Below are positions 1-8,608 of a stretch of 33,608 nt of DNA, piece by piece. A program made the position numbers and the translations under genes. Position 1 is the first letter of the stretch, and each line of letters starts with the position of its first letter. Under the pieces are notes generated by a model. It was not told where the DNA came from and ran no database searches. It was given only the letters and a program-made list of their open reading frames with translations. The stretch comes from Ligilactobacillus acidipiscis DSM 15836 (GTDB taxonomy: Bacteria > Bacillota > Bacilli > Lactobacillales > Lactobacillaceae): assembly GCF_001435755.1 (NCBI RefSeq), contig NZ_AZFI01000006.1, forward strand, positions 1 to 33,608, in the 5' to 3' direction.

Positions 1-40
1 GACCATCAACACTATTTGACAAAGTCCCATTTGTTTTAAG

Positions 41-2341
41 CTATTGGTTGATCTTTTGGCGAGACTTCTTCATCTTTGAGGTTGCAGGCTGGCTGCTGCT
101 TTGAGTGCTAGTGCTCGAAGATGAAGACTCAGAGCCTTCGGATGAAGAAGGCTGTTCCTCACTACTTGAGCTTGATTCTTCTGAGCTGTTTGAGCTGCTT
201 TGTTCTGAAGAACTTGAACTTGAAGATGAACTGCTTTCCTCAGAAGAAGTAGATTTGCTTGAGCTGCTGCTATCCTCACTGTCTTCTTTGACAATGTCTT
301 GATCAGGTGAACCTGCCAGATAAAGTTCACGGACACCGTTGACTTCTTTAGTTAAAACATTACTCGGTCGTGACCAATCTGAATTGGTTTTTCCCTGAGA
401 AATGTAAGACATGATAGCCTTATAAACTAACTGGGATATTCGTTCAGAAGCTGTATCCAGGTAGTTGTTATCTTGATATGGATGGTCATAGCCGGTCCAG
501 ACTGAGACTGAGTAATTTTTAGTATATCCGTTGAACCATGAATCCATCGACACGTCGTCTGGAAACTTATCAGCAATATCATCTGGGTATGCATTTGTAC
601 CTGTCTTACCAGCCTGATACAGACCAGGAATCTGTGCGCGTGTACCAGAACCCATTGGAGAAGTGATAACACCCTTTAAGACATCAGTGATCATATAAGC
701 AGTTGAAGACTGCATAACATGTTTACCTTTATTAGAATAATCGTTAACCTGGCCATCTGCAGTTTCGATGCGATTGATATAGGATGGCTTGTAATATGTC
801 CCGCCGTTTGCAAATGCTGAATAAGCAGCCGCATTTTGCAAAGTTGAAGACGGCAAACCGATCCCATTTTGATATTCTAATTGTTTCTTATAATGAAAAC
901 CTAACTTACCAATAAAGTTTTGAGCTTTATTGATCCCCACAGCTGCTAAAGTCTTGATCGCAGGAACGTTTCTTGATTGCACTAAAGCCTCACGCAATGT
1001 CATTGTGCCCTTATATTGGTTGTCAAAATCATTCAACTGTGTGTTAGTGCCTGGATAAGTGTATTTTTCATCTTTTAGTGAATGATAAGTTGCCCAGTTC
1101 AAATATTCGAACGCAGGGGCATAGTCCATCAAAGGCTTAGCTGTCGAACCGTTAGTTCGAGCGGTTTGTACAGCACGGTTCAAACCATACGTAACATTGC
1201 CTGTTTTTCTTCCGCCCAACATCGCTACAACTTTGCCGTTATTTGGATTGATGATCGTTGAAGCAACCTGAACCTTATTATCAGGGAAATAGACGTAATT
1301 GTCGCCATTTGCAATATTATAGAGCCTCTTTTGGATCCGCATATCAATATTGGCATATATCTTCAGATTGGAAGCGTAAGGATCATATCCCTTTTTTTTG
1401 ACCTCAGTAATAACTTGCTTAATATATGGATCAGCAATTTTGGCTTTTTCATTTTTTTGTTCATTTTGATGATAGGGAAGCAAACCGTCACTGATACTTT
1501 GACTTTGTGCAGCGTCATGCTGAGCTTGTGAGATCTTTTTATTATTTAACATAGCGTCTAAAACTTCATTTCGTCTTGCTAAGGCTAATTTAGGATTAGA
1601 GTATGGATTATATTGTGATGGAGCATTCGGGATACCTGCAATCAAAGCGGTTTGCGCCAAGTCTAGATTTTTGACTGATTTGCCGTAGTAGAATTTAGCG
1701 GCCGTTTGCATACCGTATGAGCTATAACCCATAAAAACCTTGTTAATGTAAAAAGTTAAAATTTGGTTTTTAGAATAGGTTTTATCCAATTTCCGTGCCA
1801 ACCAAGCTTCCTGTGCTTTTCTTTTTAACGTTTGATCTGACTTCTTAGTTGAGAAAAATGATAATTTAATTAATTGCTGGTCTAAAGTACTACCACCTTG
1901 AAGGCCGGAAGATGAATGGAAAACGTTTGAAAAAGCGGCACCGATCGTTCGTTTAATATCAACTCCTTGATGTTTATAAAAACGCCGGTCTTCGATAGAG
2001 ATCACGGCATCTTTTAATTGCTGCGGAACTTCGTTTTGCTTTAAAGCTTCAGCATTTTGCGAACCAAGGTCTAAGATCTTATGATCTGAGGAATCGTAAA
2101 TCTTAGTAGCGCCCGGGTTTTTGAGATTGGACTCATTTAAAGCAGGGGCACTTCTAGCATAAGAAAAGAACAAAGTCGCGCCACCAGCAATGGCCACGAC
2201 CAATAACAATACTAGGGACCAAAAAATCTTGGAAAAAACATGACTCTTTTTACGCGGATGTTTTGGTCGTTTATTTTTTTGTTCTTGTTCACGACGATCA
2301 ACGCGTGAATATTTTGAATCTTGCTTACTCATGATGGACAT
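41..2341 (-). CDS. ponA: Class A penicillin-binding protein (PBP1A family)
   Basis: Bifunctional peptidoglycan synthase that polymerises lipid II and cross-links stem peptides at the outer membrane face. The 766-residue protein has a basic cytoplasmic start, one membrane helix (about 38-60), a GT51 glycosyltransferase domain (EDRRFY with catalytic Glu117; GGSTLDQQ at 149-156), and a transpeptidase domain with STAK (Ser399-Lys402), SRN (456-458) and KTGT (579-582). Residues about 690-750 are an almost pure Ser/Glu tail ending in a short basic stretch (KMKKSRQK). The gene follows recU by 11 bases, as in the recU-ponA pair of Bacillus subtilis. The start is uncertain: an AAAGGAG site lies 3 bases before the first ATG (2341) and 12 before a second in-frame ATG (2332), neither ideal. 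No terminator is visible in the 40 bases after the stop. Family is certain; the subclass name is by homology. Confidence 0.95.
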   Translation of the reverse strand: MSIMSKQDSKYSRVDRREQEQKNKRPKHPRKKSHVFSKIFWSLVLLLVVAIAGGATLFFSYARSAPALNESNLKNPGATKIYDSSDHKILDLGSQNAEALKQNEVPQQLKDAVISIEDRRFYKHQGVDIKRTIGAAFSNVFHSSSGLQGGSTLDQQLIKLSFFSTKKSDQTLKRKAQEAWLARKLDKTYSKNQILTFYINKVFMGYSSYGMQTAAKFYYGKSVKNLDLAQTALIAGIPNAPSQYNPYSNPKLALARRNEVLDAMLNNKKISQAQHDAAQSQSISDGLLPYHQNEQKNEKAKIADPYIKQVITEVKKKGYDPYASNLKIYANIDMRIQKRLYNIANGDNYVYFPDNKVQVASTIINPNNGKVVAMLGGRKTGNVTYGLNRAVQTARTNGSTAKPLMDYAPAFEYLNWATYHSLKDEKYTYPGTNTQLNDFDNQYKGTMTLREALVQSRNVPAIKTLAAVGINKAQNFIGKLGFHYKKQLEYQNGIGLPSSTLQNAAAYSAFANGGTYYKPSYINRIETADGQVNDYSNKGKHVMQSSTAYMITDVLKGVITSPMGSGTRAQIPGLYQAGKTGTNAYPDDIADKFPDDVSMDSWFNGYTKNYSVSVWTGYDHPYQDNNYLDTASERISQLVYKAIMSYISQGKTNSDWSRPSNVLTKEVNGVRELYLAGSPDQDIVKEDSEDSSSSSKSTSSEESSSSSSSSSSEQSSSNSSEESSSSSEEQPSSSEGSESSSSSTSTQSSSQPATSKMKKSRQKINQ

Positions 2342-2352
2342 AAACTCCTTTA

Positions 2353-2985
2353 TTACGGCATTTTTAATTTATTGATCAACTGGTCAACGCCCTTGAGATA
2401 AGGAATTCGCGGGTTGATGTGATAATTGATCAAATAGCTTTCCTGTTTGATTTGCTCATATGGAATAGATTTTCTGCCCTTTTCTCGACCATCCCAATAG
2501 TGGAATAGTAAGTGTGAAGGCATTAAGTAGATCTCCTGCCGGACCACAAACTTGACGATCGTAAAACATATTCCCTGTTGTTTTTCACATGCTTTCATAT
2601 GTTTGATTTGATGGTCATGGAAATTATTGAGCGGGAAAGATGAACGATTGCAAGTTTCTTTTGCTTCAAAGTCGATGTAATGCCCCCGATAGACGCCATT
2701 GTAATCTGTTGTGGAAGCTTGTTTAAAATAAGCTTCTTTGATCACAGCCGCACTTCTTTTAGGGTAGCAGACATCAACGATTTGAATTGGGATTGGTTTT
2801 TTGTGGATCACAGCTATTCCGGATTCCAAATAATATTTGTTACTGAGATTGATCTCTTGTTCAAGCGACATACCACGATTGCCATAGATGATATTGTCAT
2901 GTGCAGGAGCAGTGTTAAAGCTTGATTTGTGATCTGCAGTAAATTGTTCCTGAAAGGGAACTCCATTTGGATAGTGTTTGATCAT
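2353..2985 (-). CDS. recU: Holliday junction resolvase RecU
   Basis: Cleaves Holliday junctions during recombination repair and chromosome segregation. The 210-residue product matches RecU throughout: it opens MIKHYPNG, close to the B. subtilis start, contains IAVIHKKPIPIQIV and YPKRSAAVIKEAYFKQ, and keeps the catalytic nuclease residues Asp94, Glu107 and Lys109 in STTDYNG and IDFEAKE. I chose the ATG at 2985 over an in-frame GTG at 2994: the AGGAG site (2996-3000) is 10 bases from the ATG but only 1 from the GTG, and the ATG matches the family's usual N-terminus. It is first in an operon with the penicillin-binding protein gene and has its own promoter just upstream. Confidence 0.96.
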   Translation of the reverse strand: MIKHYPNGVPFQEQFTADHKSSFNTAPAHDNIIYGNRGMSLEQEINLSNKYYLESGIAVIHKKPIPIQIVDVCYPKRSAAVIKEAYFKQASTTDYNGVYRGHYIDFEAKETCNRSSFPLNNFHDHQIKHMKACEKQQGICFTIVKFVVRQEIYLMPSHLLFHYWDGREKGRKSIPYEQIKQESYLINYHINPRIPYLKGVDQLINKLKMP

Positions 2986-3009
2986 TTTTCTCACACTCCT
3001 ATGCGCTTA

Positions 3010-3038
3010 ATTATAACAACTCAATTTACTAATGGCAA
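3010..3038 (-). promoter_or_regulatory. Promoter of recU-PBP operon
   Basis: Read on the minus strand: TTGCCA (3033-3038), 17-base spacer, TATAAT (3010-3015). The predicted start of transcription is near 3003, which puts the AGGAG ribosome site almost at the 5' end of the mRNA. The -35 box lies 3 bases from the -35 box of the opposite promoter that serves ypsA. Confidence 0.75.
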
Positions 3039-3041
3039 AGT

Positions 3042-3070
3042 TTGAAAAAAACCTTTCAGCAGAATATACT
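3042..3070 (+). promoter_or_regulatory. Promoter of ypsA
   Basis: TTGAAA (3042-3047), 17-base spacer, TATACT (3065-3070). Transcription would start near 3077, giving a leader of about 130 bases before ypsA. It is back to back with the recU promoter. A weaker AT-rich candidate nearer the gene (around 3151-3177) lacks good box spacing. Confidence 0.6.
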
Positions 3071-3210
3071 AATTTAAAGACTAAAAGTATAAGAGTGTTC
3101 ATATTAGAAGCAGTAGAACGGGTTTATGAAGTCGTGCTATGTAAAAATCGTTTAAACACCACATATTATAGTAGAATAGTTTAATTTGATAATTTTGAGA
3201 GGCGGAAAGT

Positions 3211-3780
3211 ATGCGGTTATGGGTCACGGGTTATCGCAGCTATGAGTTGAATGTATTTAATGACAAGGACCCAAAAAAAGATGTGATCAAAGCGGTCTTA
3301 AAAAGTAACTTAAAAACAAGGGCCGATAATGGATTAAGCTGGATAATAACTGGAGGACAATTGGGAGTCGAACAGTGGGCAGTTGAAACAGCCCTAGAAT
3401 TGAAAAAAGAATATGCAGATTTAAAAGTCGCTCTTATGCTGCCATTTGCCGATTTTGGTCAAAATTGGCAGGAAAATAAGCAGCAGTACTTGTTAAAACT
3501 AAAGCAGGCTGTTGATTTTTCTGCATCAGTCAGTAAACAACCGTATCGTTCGCCACAGCAATTGAAAAACTACCAAAAATTTATGTTGGGGCACACAGAT
3601 GGCGCATTGCTGGTTTATGATCCGGATTACCCAGGCAAAAATAAATTCGACTATCAAGCAATTAAACGACAACAAGAAAAAAGTGAATATGCTACTGAAT
3701 TATTGGACATGTTCGACTTGCAGGATGCAGCTGCAGAGTTGGCTGAACAGCAAAAAGAACGAAATGATGATGGTGAATGA
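3211..3780 (+). CDS. ypsA: YpsA / DUF1273 family (SLOG-like) protein
   Basis: The 189-residue protein belongs to the DUF1273/YpsA family, a Rossmann-like SLOG fold thought to bind a nucleotide-derived ligand; in Bacillus and Staphylococcus YpsA is linked to cell division. Visible family signs are the N-terminal WVTGYRSYEL, the glycine-rich IITGGQLGVEQWAVE segment near residues 47-60, and a downstream DGALLVYD strand. A GAGGCGG ribosome site precedes the ATG. The neighbourhood, divergent from recU-ponA and just upstream of gpsB, is the same as in B. subtilis and supports the name. The biochemical activity is not established. Confidence 0.88.
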   Translation: MRLWVTGYRSYELNVFNDKDPKKDVIKAVLKSNLKTRADNGLSWIITGGQLGVEQWAVETALELKKEYADLKVALMLPFADFGQNWQENKQQYLLKLKQAVDFSASVSKQPYRSPQQLKNYQKFMLGHTDGALLVYDPDYPGKNKFDYQAIKRQQEKSEYATELLDMFDLQDAAAELAEQQKERNDDGE

Positions 3781-3846
3781 TCAGGGTCATTTGAATAGTT
3801 TGTTTTTAAAATTTCTGGGACAAAATTAGATGAATGTAAAAATAAC

Positions 3847-3874
3847 TTGAAATTTCAGGAGTAACTGATATAAT
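3847..3874 (+). promoter_or_regulatory. Promoter of gpsB (and perhaps rnpB)
   Basis: TTGAAA (3847-3852), 16-base spacer, perfect TATAAT (3869-3874). The -35 box overlaps a 10-base palindrome, TGAAATTTCA (3848-3857), which may be chance. It is the only clear promoter before rnpB, which begins 8 bases after the gpsB stop. Confidence 0.75.
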
Positions 3875-3920
3875 AGTATTGTTATAAGTTAAGTTCCTTT
3901 CTTGGATGGGGTGCAATGCA

Positions 3921-4259
3921 ATGGAAAACATAAAACTAACGCCTAAAGATATTGTCAATAAGCATTTTAAGCCAAAGATGCGTGGTTATGATCCGGCAGA
4001 TGTTGATGAATTCTTGGATGATGTTATTCAAGATTATGAGATGTATGCTAAGGAAAACCAACGTTTGCAGGCTGAAAATGATCGTTTGGTCAGTAAAGTT
4101 GATGAATTGACTAAACAGGTGGCAGTTGGTAAATCCGGACAAACATCGCGTCCTGCTTCTAATACGACAAACATGGATATTTTGAAACGTTTGTCCAACC
4201 TAGAGCGCCACGTGTTTGGTGCCCAACTTAACGATGATGATCAAAGCAATCAGTTTTAA
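3921..4259 (+). CDS. gpsB: Cell division/elongation coordinator GpsB
   Basis: Cytoplasmic coiled-coil adaptor of the DivIVA family that moves penicillin-binding proteins between the side wall and the septum. The 112-residue product has the DivIVA-type membrane-proximal domain ([31 protein letters not shown]), a coiled coil (about 35-75), a polar linker and the diagnostic C-terminal hexamer region [18 protein letters not shown] chose the ATG at 3921 because a GGGGTG site lies 7 bases before it and the protein then starts as its homologues do; an in-frame ATG at 3906 would add five residues. A class A penicillin-binding protein, the known partner class of GpsB, is encoded close by on the other strand. 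Confidence 0.95.
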   Translation: MENIKLTPKDIVNKHFKPKMRGYDPADVDEFLDDVIQDYEMYAKENQRLQAENDRLVSKVDELTKQVAVGKSGQTSRPASNTTNMDILKRLSNLERHVFGAQLNDDDQSNQF

Positions 4260-4266
4260 TAAAGAA

Positions 4267-4657
4267 GTGTAGTTTTCTGGTAATCGCGGTCTGCATTAAG
4301 CAGGCTGAGGAAAGTCCAAGCTTACACAAGCTGCGATGCTTGTAGTGTTCGTGCTTGCTGAAAAAATAAGGCAGGAGACCTGTTATTACAGGTTATGGCA
4401 GATAAAAGGGCTAAAATTTCGATCATGCCTGAGTAGTCTTGAAAAGTGCCACAGTGACGAAGCAAACAGGGAAACCTGTTTGATGGAACGCGGTAAACCC
4501 CACGAGTAGGTAACCCAAATTATGGTAGGGGCGCTTCATGACGGAAATGAACAAATCATGGGGGCGAGTGTTGATTCACTCGGAGATAGATGATTACCAC
4601 CGATTTCGATTCCTGGATCGAATGACGTACGGAACGTGGCTTATAGAGGACTACATG
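4267..4657 (+). ncRNA. rnpB: RNase P RNA, bacterial class B
   Basis: Catalytic RNA of RNase P, which trims tRNA 5' ends. Hallmarks seen: GAGGAAAGTCC (4307-4317), the GTGCCACAGTGACGAAG block near 4446, GAACGCGGTAAACCCC near 4486, GATAGATGATTACC near 4584 and GTGGCTTATAG before the 3' end. The layout matches the B. subtilis type. The ends are set by P1: bases 4268-4278 pair fully with 4645-4655. The RNA begins 8 bases after the gpsB stop and I see no good promoter directly before it, so it may be processed from a gpsB transcript or use a promoter inside gpsB. Confidence 0.97.
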
Positions 4658-4663
4658 ACAGGG

Positions 4664-4696
4664 GTCGGGGTAATTTTTAATTATCCCGACTTTTTT
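4664..4696 (+). terminator. Terminator of rnpB
   Basis: An 11-pair stem (4664-4674 with 4680-4690, one G-U pair) closes a 5-base loop and is followed by six T. It directly follows the 3' end of RNase P RNA. Confidence 0.9.
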
Positions 4697-4781
4697 AATA
4701 GTAAATTTTAGGAGTATGAAGCATTTTGTGTTGATTTTAACGGCTTACTTCTTTTTGAATGAATATGGAGGTTCTTTAATA

Positions 4782-5927
4782 ATGGAAGAATACAATTTGA
4801 TCGCAACCTGTGCTTCGGGGATCGAAGCATTAGTTGGTAATGAGTTGCGTCACTTAGGATATGAAACACAGATCGAAAACGGTCGAGCCAGGTTTAAGGG
4901 TACGTTTGAAGATATCTTTTGGACCAACATGTGGTTACGAACTGCAGATCGAATCAAAATCGTTTTGGCGGAATTTGAAGCTAAAACTTTTGATGATCTT
5001 TTTGAACAAACAAAGGCGATCACCTGGGATCAATTCTTACCAATGGATGCTGAATTCCCGGTAAATGCCAAATCACAAAAGTCAACCTTGCATCATGTAC
5101 CAAGCATTCAGTCGATCGTTAAAAAAGCAGTCGTTAAACAAATGTCAGCTGCTTACCACCGGCGCACTAAATTTCCTGAAAGTGGGGCTAAGTTTCAAAT
5201 CGAAGCAGTCCTGAATAAGGATCATGTGATGTTGTTACTAGATACAACAGGCGATAGTTTGTTTAAGCGCGGTTACCGGGTCGAAAAAGGAGCAGCACCA
5301 TTAAAAGAAAACATGGCTGCGGCTTTGATATTATTAGCTCGCTGGTATCCAGAAATGACATTTGTTGATCCTGTCTGCGGTTCGGGTACTTTACCGATCG
5401 AAGCAGCATTGATCGGACGTAATATCGCTCCCGGGTCTTGGCGTAGTTTTGCCTGTGAGTCTTGGCCATTATTCCCCCAGGAGATTGCTGAAAAATTAAG
5501 AGTCAAAGCCAAAGCCGCTCAAAATAAAGAGCAGCAGTTAGACATTCATGGTTACGATATCGACGAACAGATGATTTCGATCTCACGGTTAAATGCTAAC
5601 AAAGCAGGTGTCTTGCATGATATTGAATTTAAGCAACTGGCCGTTAAGGATTTTAAAACCACAGCTAAAAATGGCGTGATAGTAGCAAACCCGCCATATG
5701 GAGTACGACTGAGTGACCAAAAAGAAGCCGCAAAACTCTATCAGCAAATGGGCGAGTTATATCGTCCACTGAAAACTTGGAGTAAGTATATATTATCCAG
5801 TGATTTGAATTTTGAAAAAGAATATGGGCAAAAAGCCACTAAGCGACGTAAACTTTATAATGGAGCTTTGAGGACAGATCTTTTTCAATATTGGGGGAAA
5901 AAAGACAGAAGTATCACTACTGAATAG
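4782..5927 (+). CDS. ypsC: 23S rRNA (guanine-N2) methyltransferase, RlmL/YpsC family
   Basis: SAM-dependent methyltransferase predicted to modify a guanine of 23S rRNA. The 381-residue protein has an N-terminal THUMP RNA-binding region (about 40-155), then a Rossmann methyltransferase domain with the SAM motif DPVCGSGT (196-203) and the N2-methyltransferase motif NPPY (303-306). It corresponds to the methyltransferase half alone of the larger E. coli RlmL. The start at 4782 follows GGAGG by 10 bases and matches YpsC. An upstream in-frame ATG (4716) would add a 22-residue hydrophobic leader, but its AGGAG is only 1 base away, so I reject it. The order gpsB-rnpB-ypsC is as in B. subtilis. The exact target base is inferred from the family. 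Confidence 0.93.
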   Translation: MEEYNLIATCASGIEALVGNELRHLGYETQIENGRARFKGTFEDIFWTNMWLRTADRIKIVLAEFEAKTFDDLFEQTKAITWDQFLPMDAEFPVNAKSQKSTLHHVPSIQSIVKKAVVKQMSAAYHRRTKFPESGAKFQIEAVLNKDHVMLLLDTTGDSLFKRGYRVEKGAAPLKENMAAALILLARWYPEMTFVDPVCGSGTLPIEAALIGRNIAPGSWRSFACESWPLFPQEIAEKLRVKAKAAQNKEQQLDIHGYDIDEQMISISRLNANKAGVLHDIEFKQLAVKDFKTTAKNGVIVANPPYGVRLSDQKEAAKLYQQMGELYRPLKTWSKYILSSDLNFEKEYGQKATKRRKLYNGALRTDLFQYWGKKDRSITTE

Positions 5928-5957
5928 CAGTTTTAAAAGGCAAGGTGAATTCAAAGG

Positions 5958-6347
5958 ATGGACAAGAAATATTGTTATCAACCTGATGTTGCGACAAGCG
6001 TGATTTGTTGGTCATTTACGTTTATGATTTTTTTGTTAAGCATGTTATTATGGTTAGAAATCACTGTACTGCAGCCATGGACTATTGTTACTTTTATTAT
6101 CTTTATTGTAGTTTTTGCGTTGCAGGTTGGTTCTCGACAAATAAAGTTAGGACCAGACAGATTATTGCTTAATAAAGTGATCAAAACTAATAACGAAAGT
6201 ATTTCTTACGCAGATATTTCGGCTGTTGCAACAGCAGGACACAGACTGCTGGTTAAAACTAAGCACAATGAATATGAATTATTAATGAAAAAAAGCAATG
6301 TTCAAGAAGTTGCCCAACTGCTCAGAAATAAGATTGCTGTAGTGTAA
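5958..6347 (+). CDS. Small membrane protein, EbsA-like
   Basis: A 129-residue protein with two predicted membrane helices (about 13-34 and 39-57) followed by a soluble domain rich in short strands ([43 protein letters not shown]) that reads like a PH-like fold. Size and layout recall the EbsA family of enterococci and lactobacilli, whose function is not settled; I make this link by resemblance only. An AAGGTGA site lies 9 bases before the ATG. It sits 30 bases after the methyltransferase gene and 44 before fhs with no terminator between, so it is probably cotranscribed with both. Confidence 0.7.
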   Translation: MDKKYCYQPDVATSVICWSFTFMIFLLSMLLWLEITVLQPWTIVTFIIFIVVFALQVGSRQIKLGPDRLLLNKVIKTNNESISYADISAVATAGHRLLVKTKHNEYELLMKKSNVQEVAQLLRNKIAVV

Positions 6348-6391
6348 CTGAGAAAGAAACTATCGTCATCAAAAAGTGGAGGCTGGTTGTA

Positions 6392-8056
6392 ATGAAAGAT
6401 ATTGAGATCGCACAACAGGCTGAGTTATGGCCAATAAATAAGGTTGCTCAAGATGCGGGGATCCCTTTGGAAAAAATTGAACCATATGGACACTTCAAAG
6501 CTAAGATCGACCTGCCATTAAATGTTAAACGAGTGCCAAAGCGGTCAGGCAAGTTGATCTTGGTCACTGCTGTAAGTCCAACTCCAGCTGGTGAAGGTAA
6601 ATCAACCATAACTATTGGCCTAGGAGATGCTTTGAAAGCTGCTGGTAAAAAAACAATGATCGCGTTGCGTGAACCATCAATGGGACCTGTAATGGGGGCC
6701 AAAGGAGGAGCTACTGGGGGAGGTTTTGCTCAAGTACTCCCGATGGAAGATATAAATTTGCATTTTACGGGAGATATGCATGCTTTAACTAGTGCTAATA
6801 ATACCTTGGCAGCGTTGATAGATAACCACATTTACCAAGGAAATGAACTAAACATTGATCCACGACGTGTTGTCTGGAAGCGAGCTTTAGATATCAATGA
6901 TCGAGCTTTAAGAAATATCGTGATCGGTCTTGGCGGTACTACTTCAGGGATCGTGCGCCAAGATGGTTTTGATATTACGGTGGCTTCAGAACTTATGGCA
7001 GTTTTGTGTTTGGCGACAGACATAGAGGATCTCAAAGAGCGGATCGCAAAGATCTTAGTCGGCTATACATATGACGGTCAGGCAGTTACAGTTGGGGACC
7101 TTCAAGTCCAAGGAGCGATCACAACTATTTTGAAAGATGCACTTAAACCAAATCTGGTCCAAACGCTTGAACATACACCGACTTTGGTCCATGGTGGACC
7201 GTTTGCTAATATTGCTCATGGTTGTAACAGTGTTTTGGCGACTAAAACGGCTTTGGAATTAGCTGATTACACGGTCACCGAAGCAGGTTTTGGTTCAGAT
7301 CTGGGTGCAGAAAAATTTCTTGACATCAAGACTCCGGTTTTAGGGAAAACGCCTGATACTATAGTGATAGTGGCTACGGTACGTGCACTAAAAATGAATG
7401 GTGGACTCTCAAAAAATGAATTGAATGAAGAAAACATTGCAGCTTTAAAAGCAGGTTATAGTAATTTGGCTCGTCATATTCATTCTATGCAACGTTATGG
7501 TGTGCCAGTGGTGGTTGCGATCAACCGCTTTGTGACCGATACTGATCAAGAATTAGATTGTTTGCAAGAACTATGCCGTACGCAAGGAGTAGTTGCACAA
7601 TTGGCTAATGTGTGGGAACAAGGGGGCGCAGGTGCACAAAAATTGGCACAGGCGGTTATTGCTAGTTGTGACGAGAAGAGTGAGTTTACGCCGTTATATT
7701 CACAGAAAATGACTTTGGCTGAAAAAATCACCACGATCGTTACTCAAATTTATGGCGGCAGTGATGTTGTTTATGCTCCAAAAGCCCGCAAGCAGTTAAA
7801 AGAGTTTGCAAAACACGGCTGGGATCAATTGCCGGTATGTATGGCAAAAACACAATATTCATTTAGTGATGACCCCAAGCTTTTAGGCGCACCTCAAGGT
7901 TTTTCGATCCATGTTCGTGAATTTGTGCCTAAATTGGGTGCAGGTTTTATCGTAGCCTTAACGGGGAACGTCTTAACAATGCCGGGTTTACCGGCTAAAC
8001 CAGCTGCTGATCAAATAAATATCGATTATTTAGGGAAGATCTCAGGTCTCTTTTAG
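6392..8056 (+). CDS. fhs: Formate-tetrahydrofolate ligase
   Basis: Makes 10-formyl-tetrahydrofolate from formate, THF and ATP, feeding purine synthesis and initiator-tRNA formylation. The 554-residue protein has the family's normal length and its signatures: the P-loop PAGEGKST (65-72), [25 protein letters not shown] and, near the C-terminus, [20 protein letters not shown] site lies 9 bases before the ATG. The gene ends an apparent transcription unit starting at the methyltransferase gene and is followed by a hairpin terminator. Isoleucine codon choice is markedly context dependent here (see findings). Confidence 0.98.
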   Translation: MKDIEIAQQAELWPINKVAQDAGIPLEKIEPYGHFKAKIDLPLNVKRVPKRSGKLILVTAVSPTPAGEGKSTITIGLGDALKAAGKKTMIALREPSMGPVMGAKGGATGGGFAQVLPMEDINLHFTGDMHALTSANNTLAALIDNHIYQGNELNIDPRRVVWKRALDINDRALRNIVIGLGGTTSGIVRQDGFDITVASELMAVLCLATDIEDLKERIAKILVGYTYDGQAVTVGDLQVQGAITTILKDALKPNLVQTLEHTPTLVHGGPFANIAHGCNSVLATKTALELADYTVTEAGFGSDLGAEKFLDIKTPVLGKTPDTIVIVATVRALKMNGGLSKNELNEENIAALKAGYSNLARHIHSMQRYGVPVVVAINRFVTDTDQELDCLQELCRTQGVVAQLANVWEQGGAGAQKLAQAVIASCDEKSEFTPLYSQKMTLAEKITTIVTQIYGGSDVVYAPKARKQLKEFAKHGWDQLPVCMAKTQYSFSDDPKLLGAPQGFSIHVREFVPKLGAGFIVALTGNVLTMPGLPAKPAADQINIDYLGKISGLF

Positions 8057-8099
8057 TCTGTGTTGGACATAAGGTTTTGTATAACCATTAGGGAGTGAG

Positions 8100-8132
8100 C
8101 AGGCAAATATTAGGTTGATATTTGTTTGTTTT
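8100..8132 (+). terminator. Terminator after fhs
   Basis: An 11-pair stem (8100-8110 with 8118-8128, two G-U pairs), a 7-base loop and four T followed by an AT-rich stretch. A weak promoter-like TTGATA (8115-8120) with TATTAG (8139-8144) overlaps the hairpin and could serve lspA. Confidence 0.65.
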
Positions 8133-8164
8133 AATTCATATTAGAAATAAAGGACGTCGATTTT

Positions 8165-8608
8165 ATGCCGATTTATGTATTATTAGTTTTTGCTGTTGTC
8201 CTACTTGATCAGTCGGTCAAGTTTTTTGTACTAGGTCATATTCCCTTGAATCATAGTGAGGTTTTAGTTAATAATGTTTTTTCACTGGCTCATGTACGAA
8301 ATTACGGAGCGGCGTGGAGTATGTTACAGGGCCAGCAATGGTTTTTTACACTGATTTCGATCATTGCGATCGTAGTAGTGATCTATTATTTCATTAAATT
8401 ATGGAAGAACTGGGGTTACGCCTTAGGGTTAACATTGATCCTTGGCGGCACTATTGGTAATTTTGTTGATCGGTTACGTCTGGGTTATGTGATCGACATG
8501 TTTGAATTGGATTTCATTAACTTTCCGATTTTTAATGTTGCTGATTGTGCTTTAACTGTTGGGGTGATCATAATTTTGATCGTCATGTTAAGGGATGATT
8601 CGTTATGA
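8165..8608 (+). CDS. lspA: Lipoprotein signal peptidase II
   Basis: Membrane aspartyl protease that removes the signal peptide of prolipoproteins after lipid modification. The 147-residue protein has four hydrophobic helices and the conserved blocks RNYGAAWS (45-52), GGTIGNFVDR (94-103), VIDMFE with catalytic Asp111, and FNVADCAL with catalytic Asp127. An AAAGGA site precedes the ATG. The stop overlaps the next start (ATGA), so it is translationally coupled to rluD, a pairing common in Bacillota (lspA-ylyB). Confidence 0.97.
   Translation: MPIYVLLVFAVVLLDQSVKFFVLGHIPLNHSEVLVNNVFSLAHVRNYGAAWSMLQGQQWFFTLISIIAIVVVIYYFIKLWKNWGYALGLTLILGGTIGNFVDRLRLGYVIDMFELDFINFPIFNVADCALTVGVIIILIVMLRDDSL

Noticed and set aside
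105-302. Acidic Leu/Glu-rich open frames opposite the PBP tail
   Set aside because: They are mirror readings of the Ser codon repeats in the tail; none has a ribosome site or promoter.
4716-4781. A 22-residue hydrophobic extension at the start of the methyltransferase, resembling a signal peptide
   Set aside because: Its ATG is only 1 base from AGGAG, the inner ATG at 4782 has a well-placed GGAGG, and homologues start there. An rRNA methyltransferase should not be exported.
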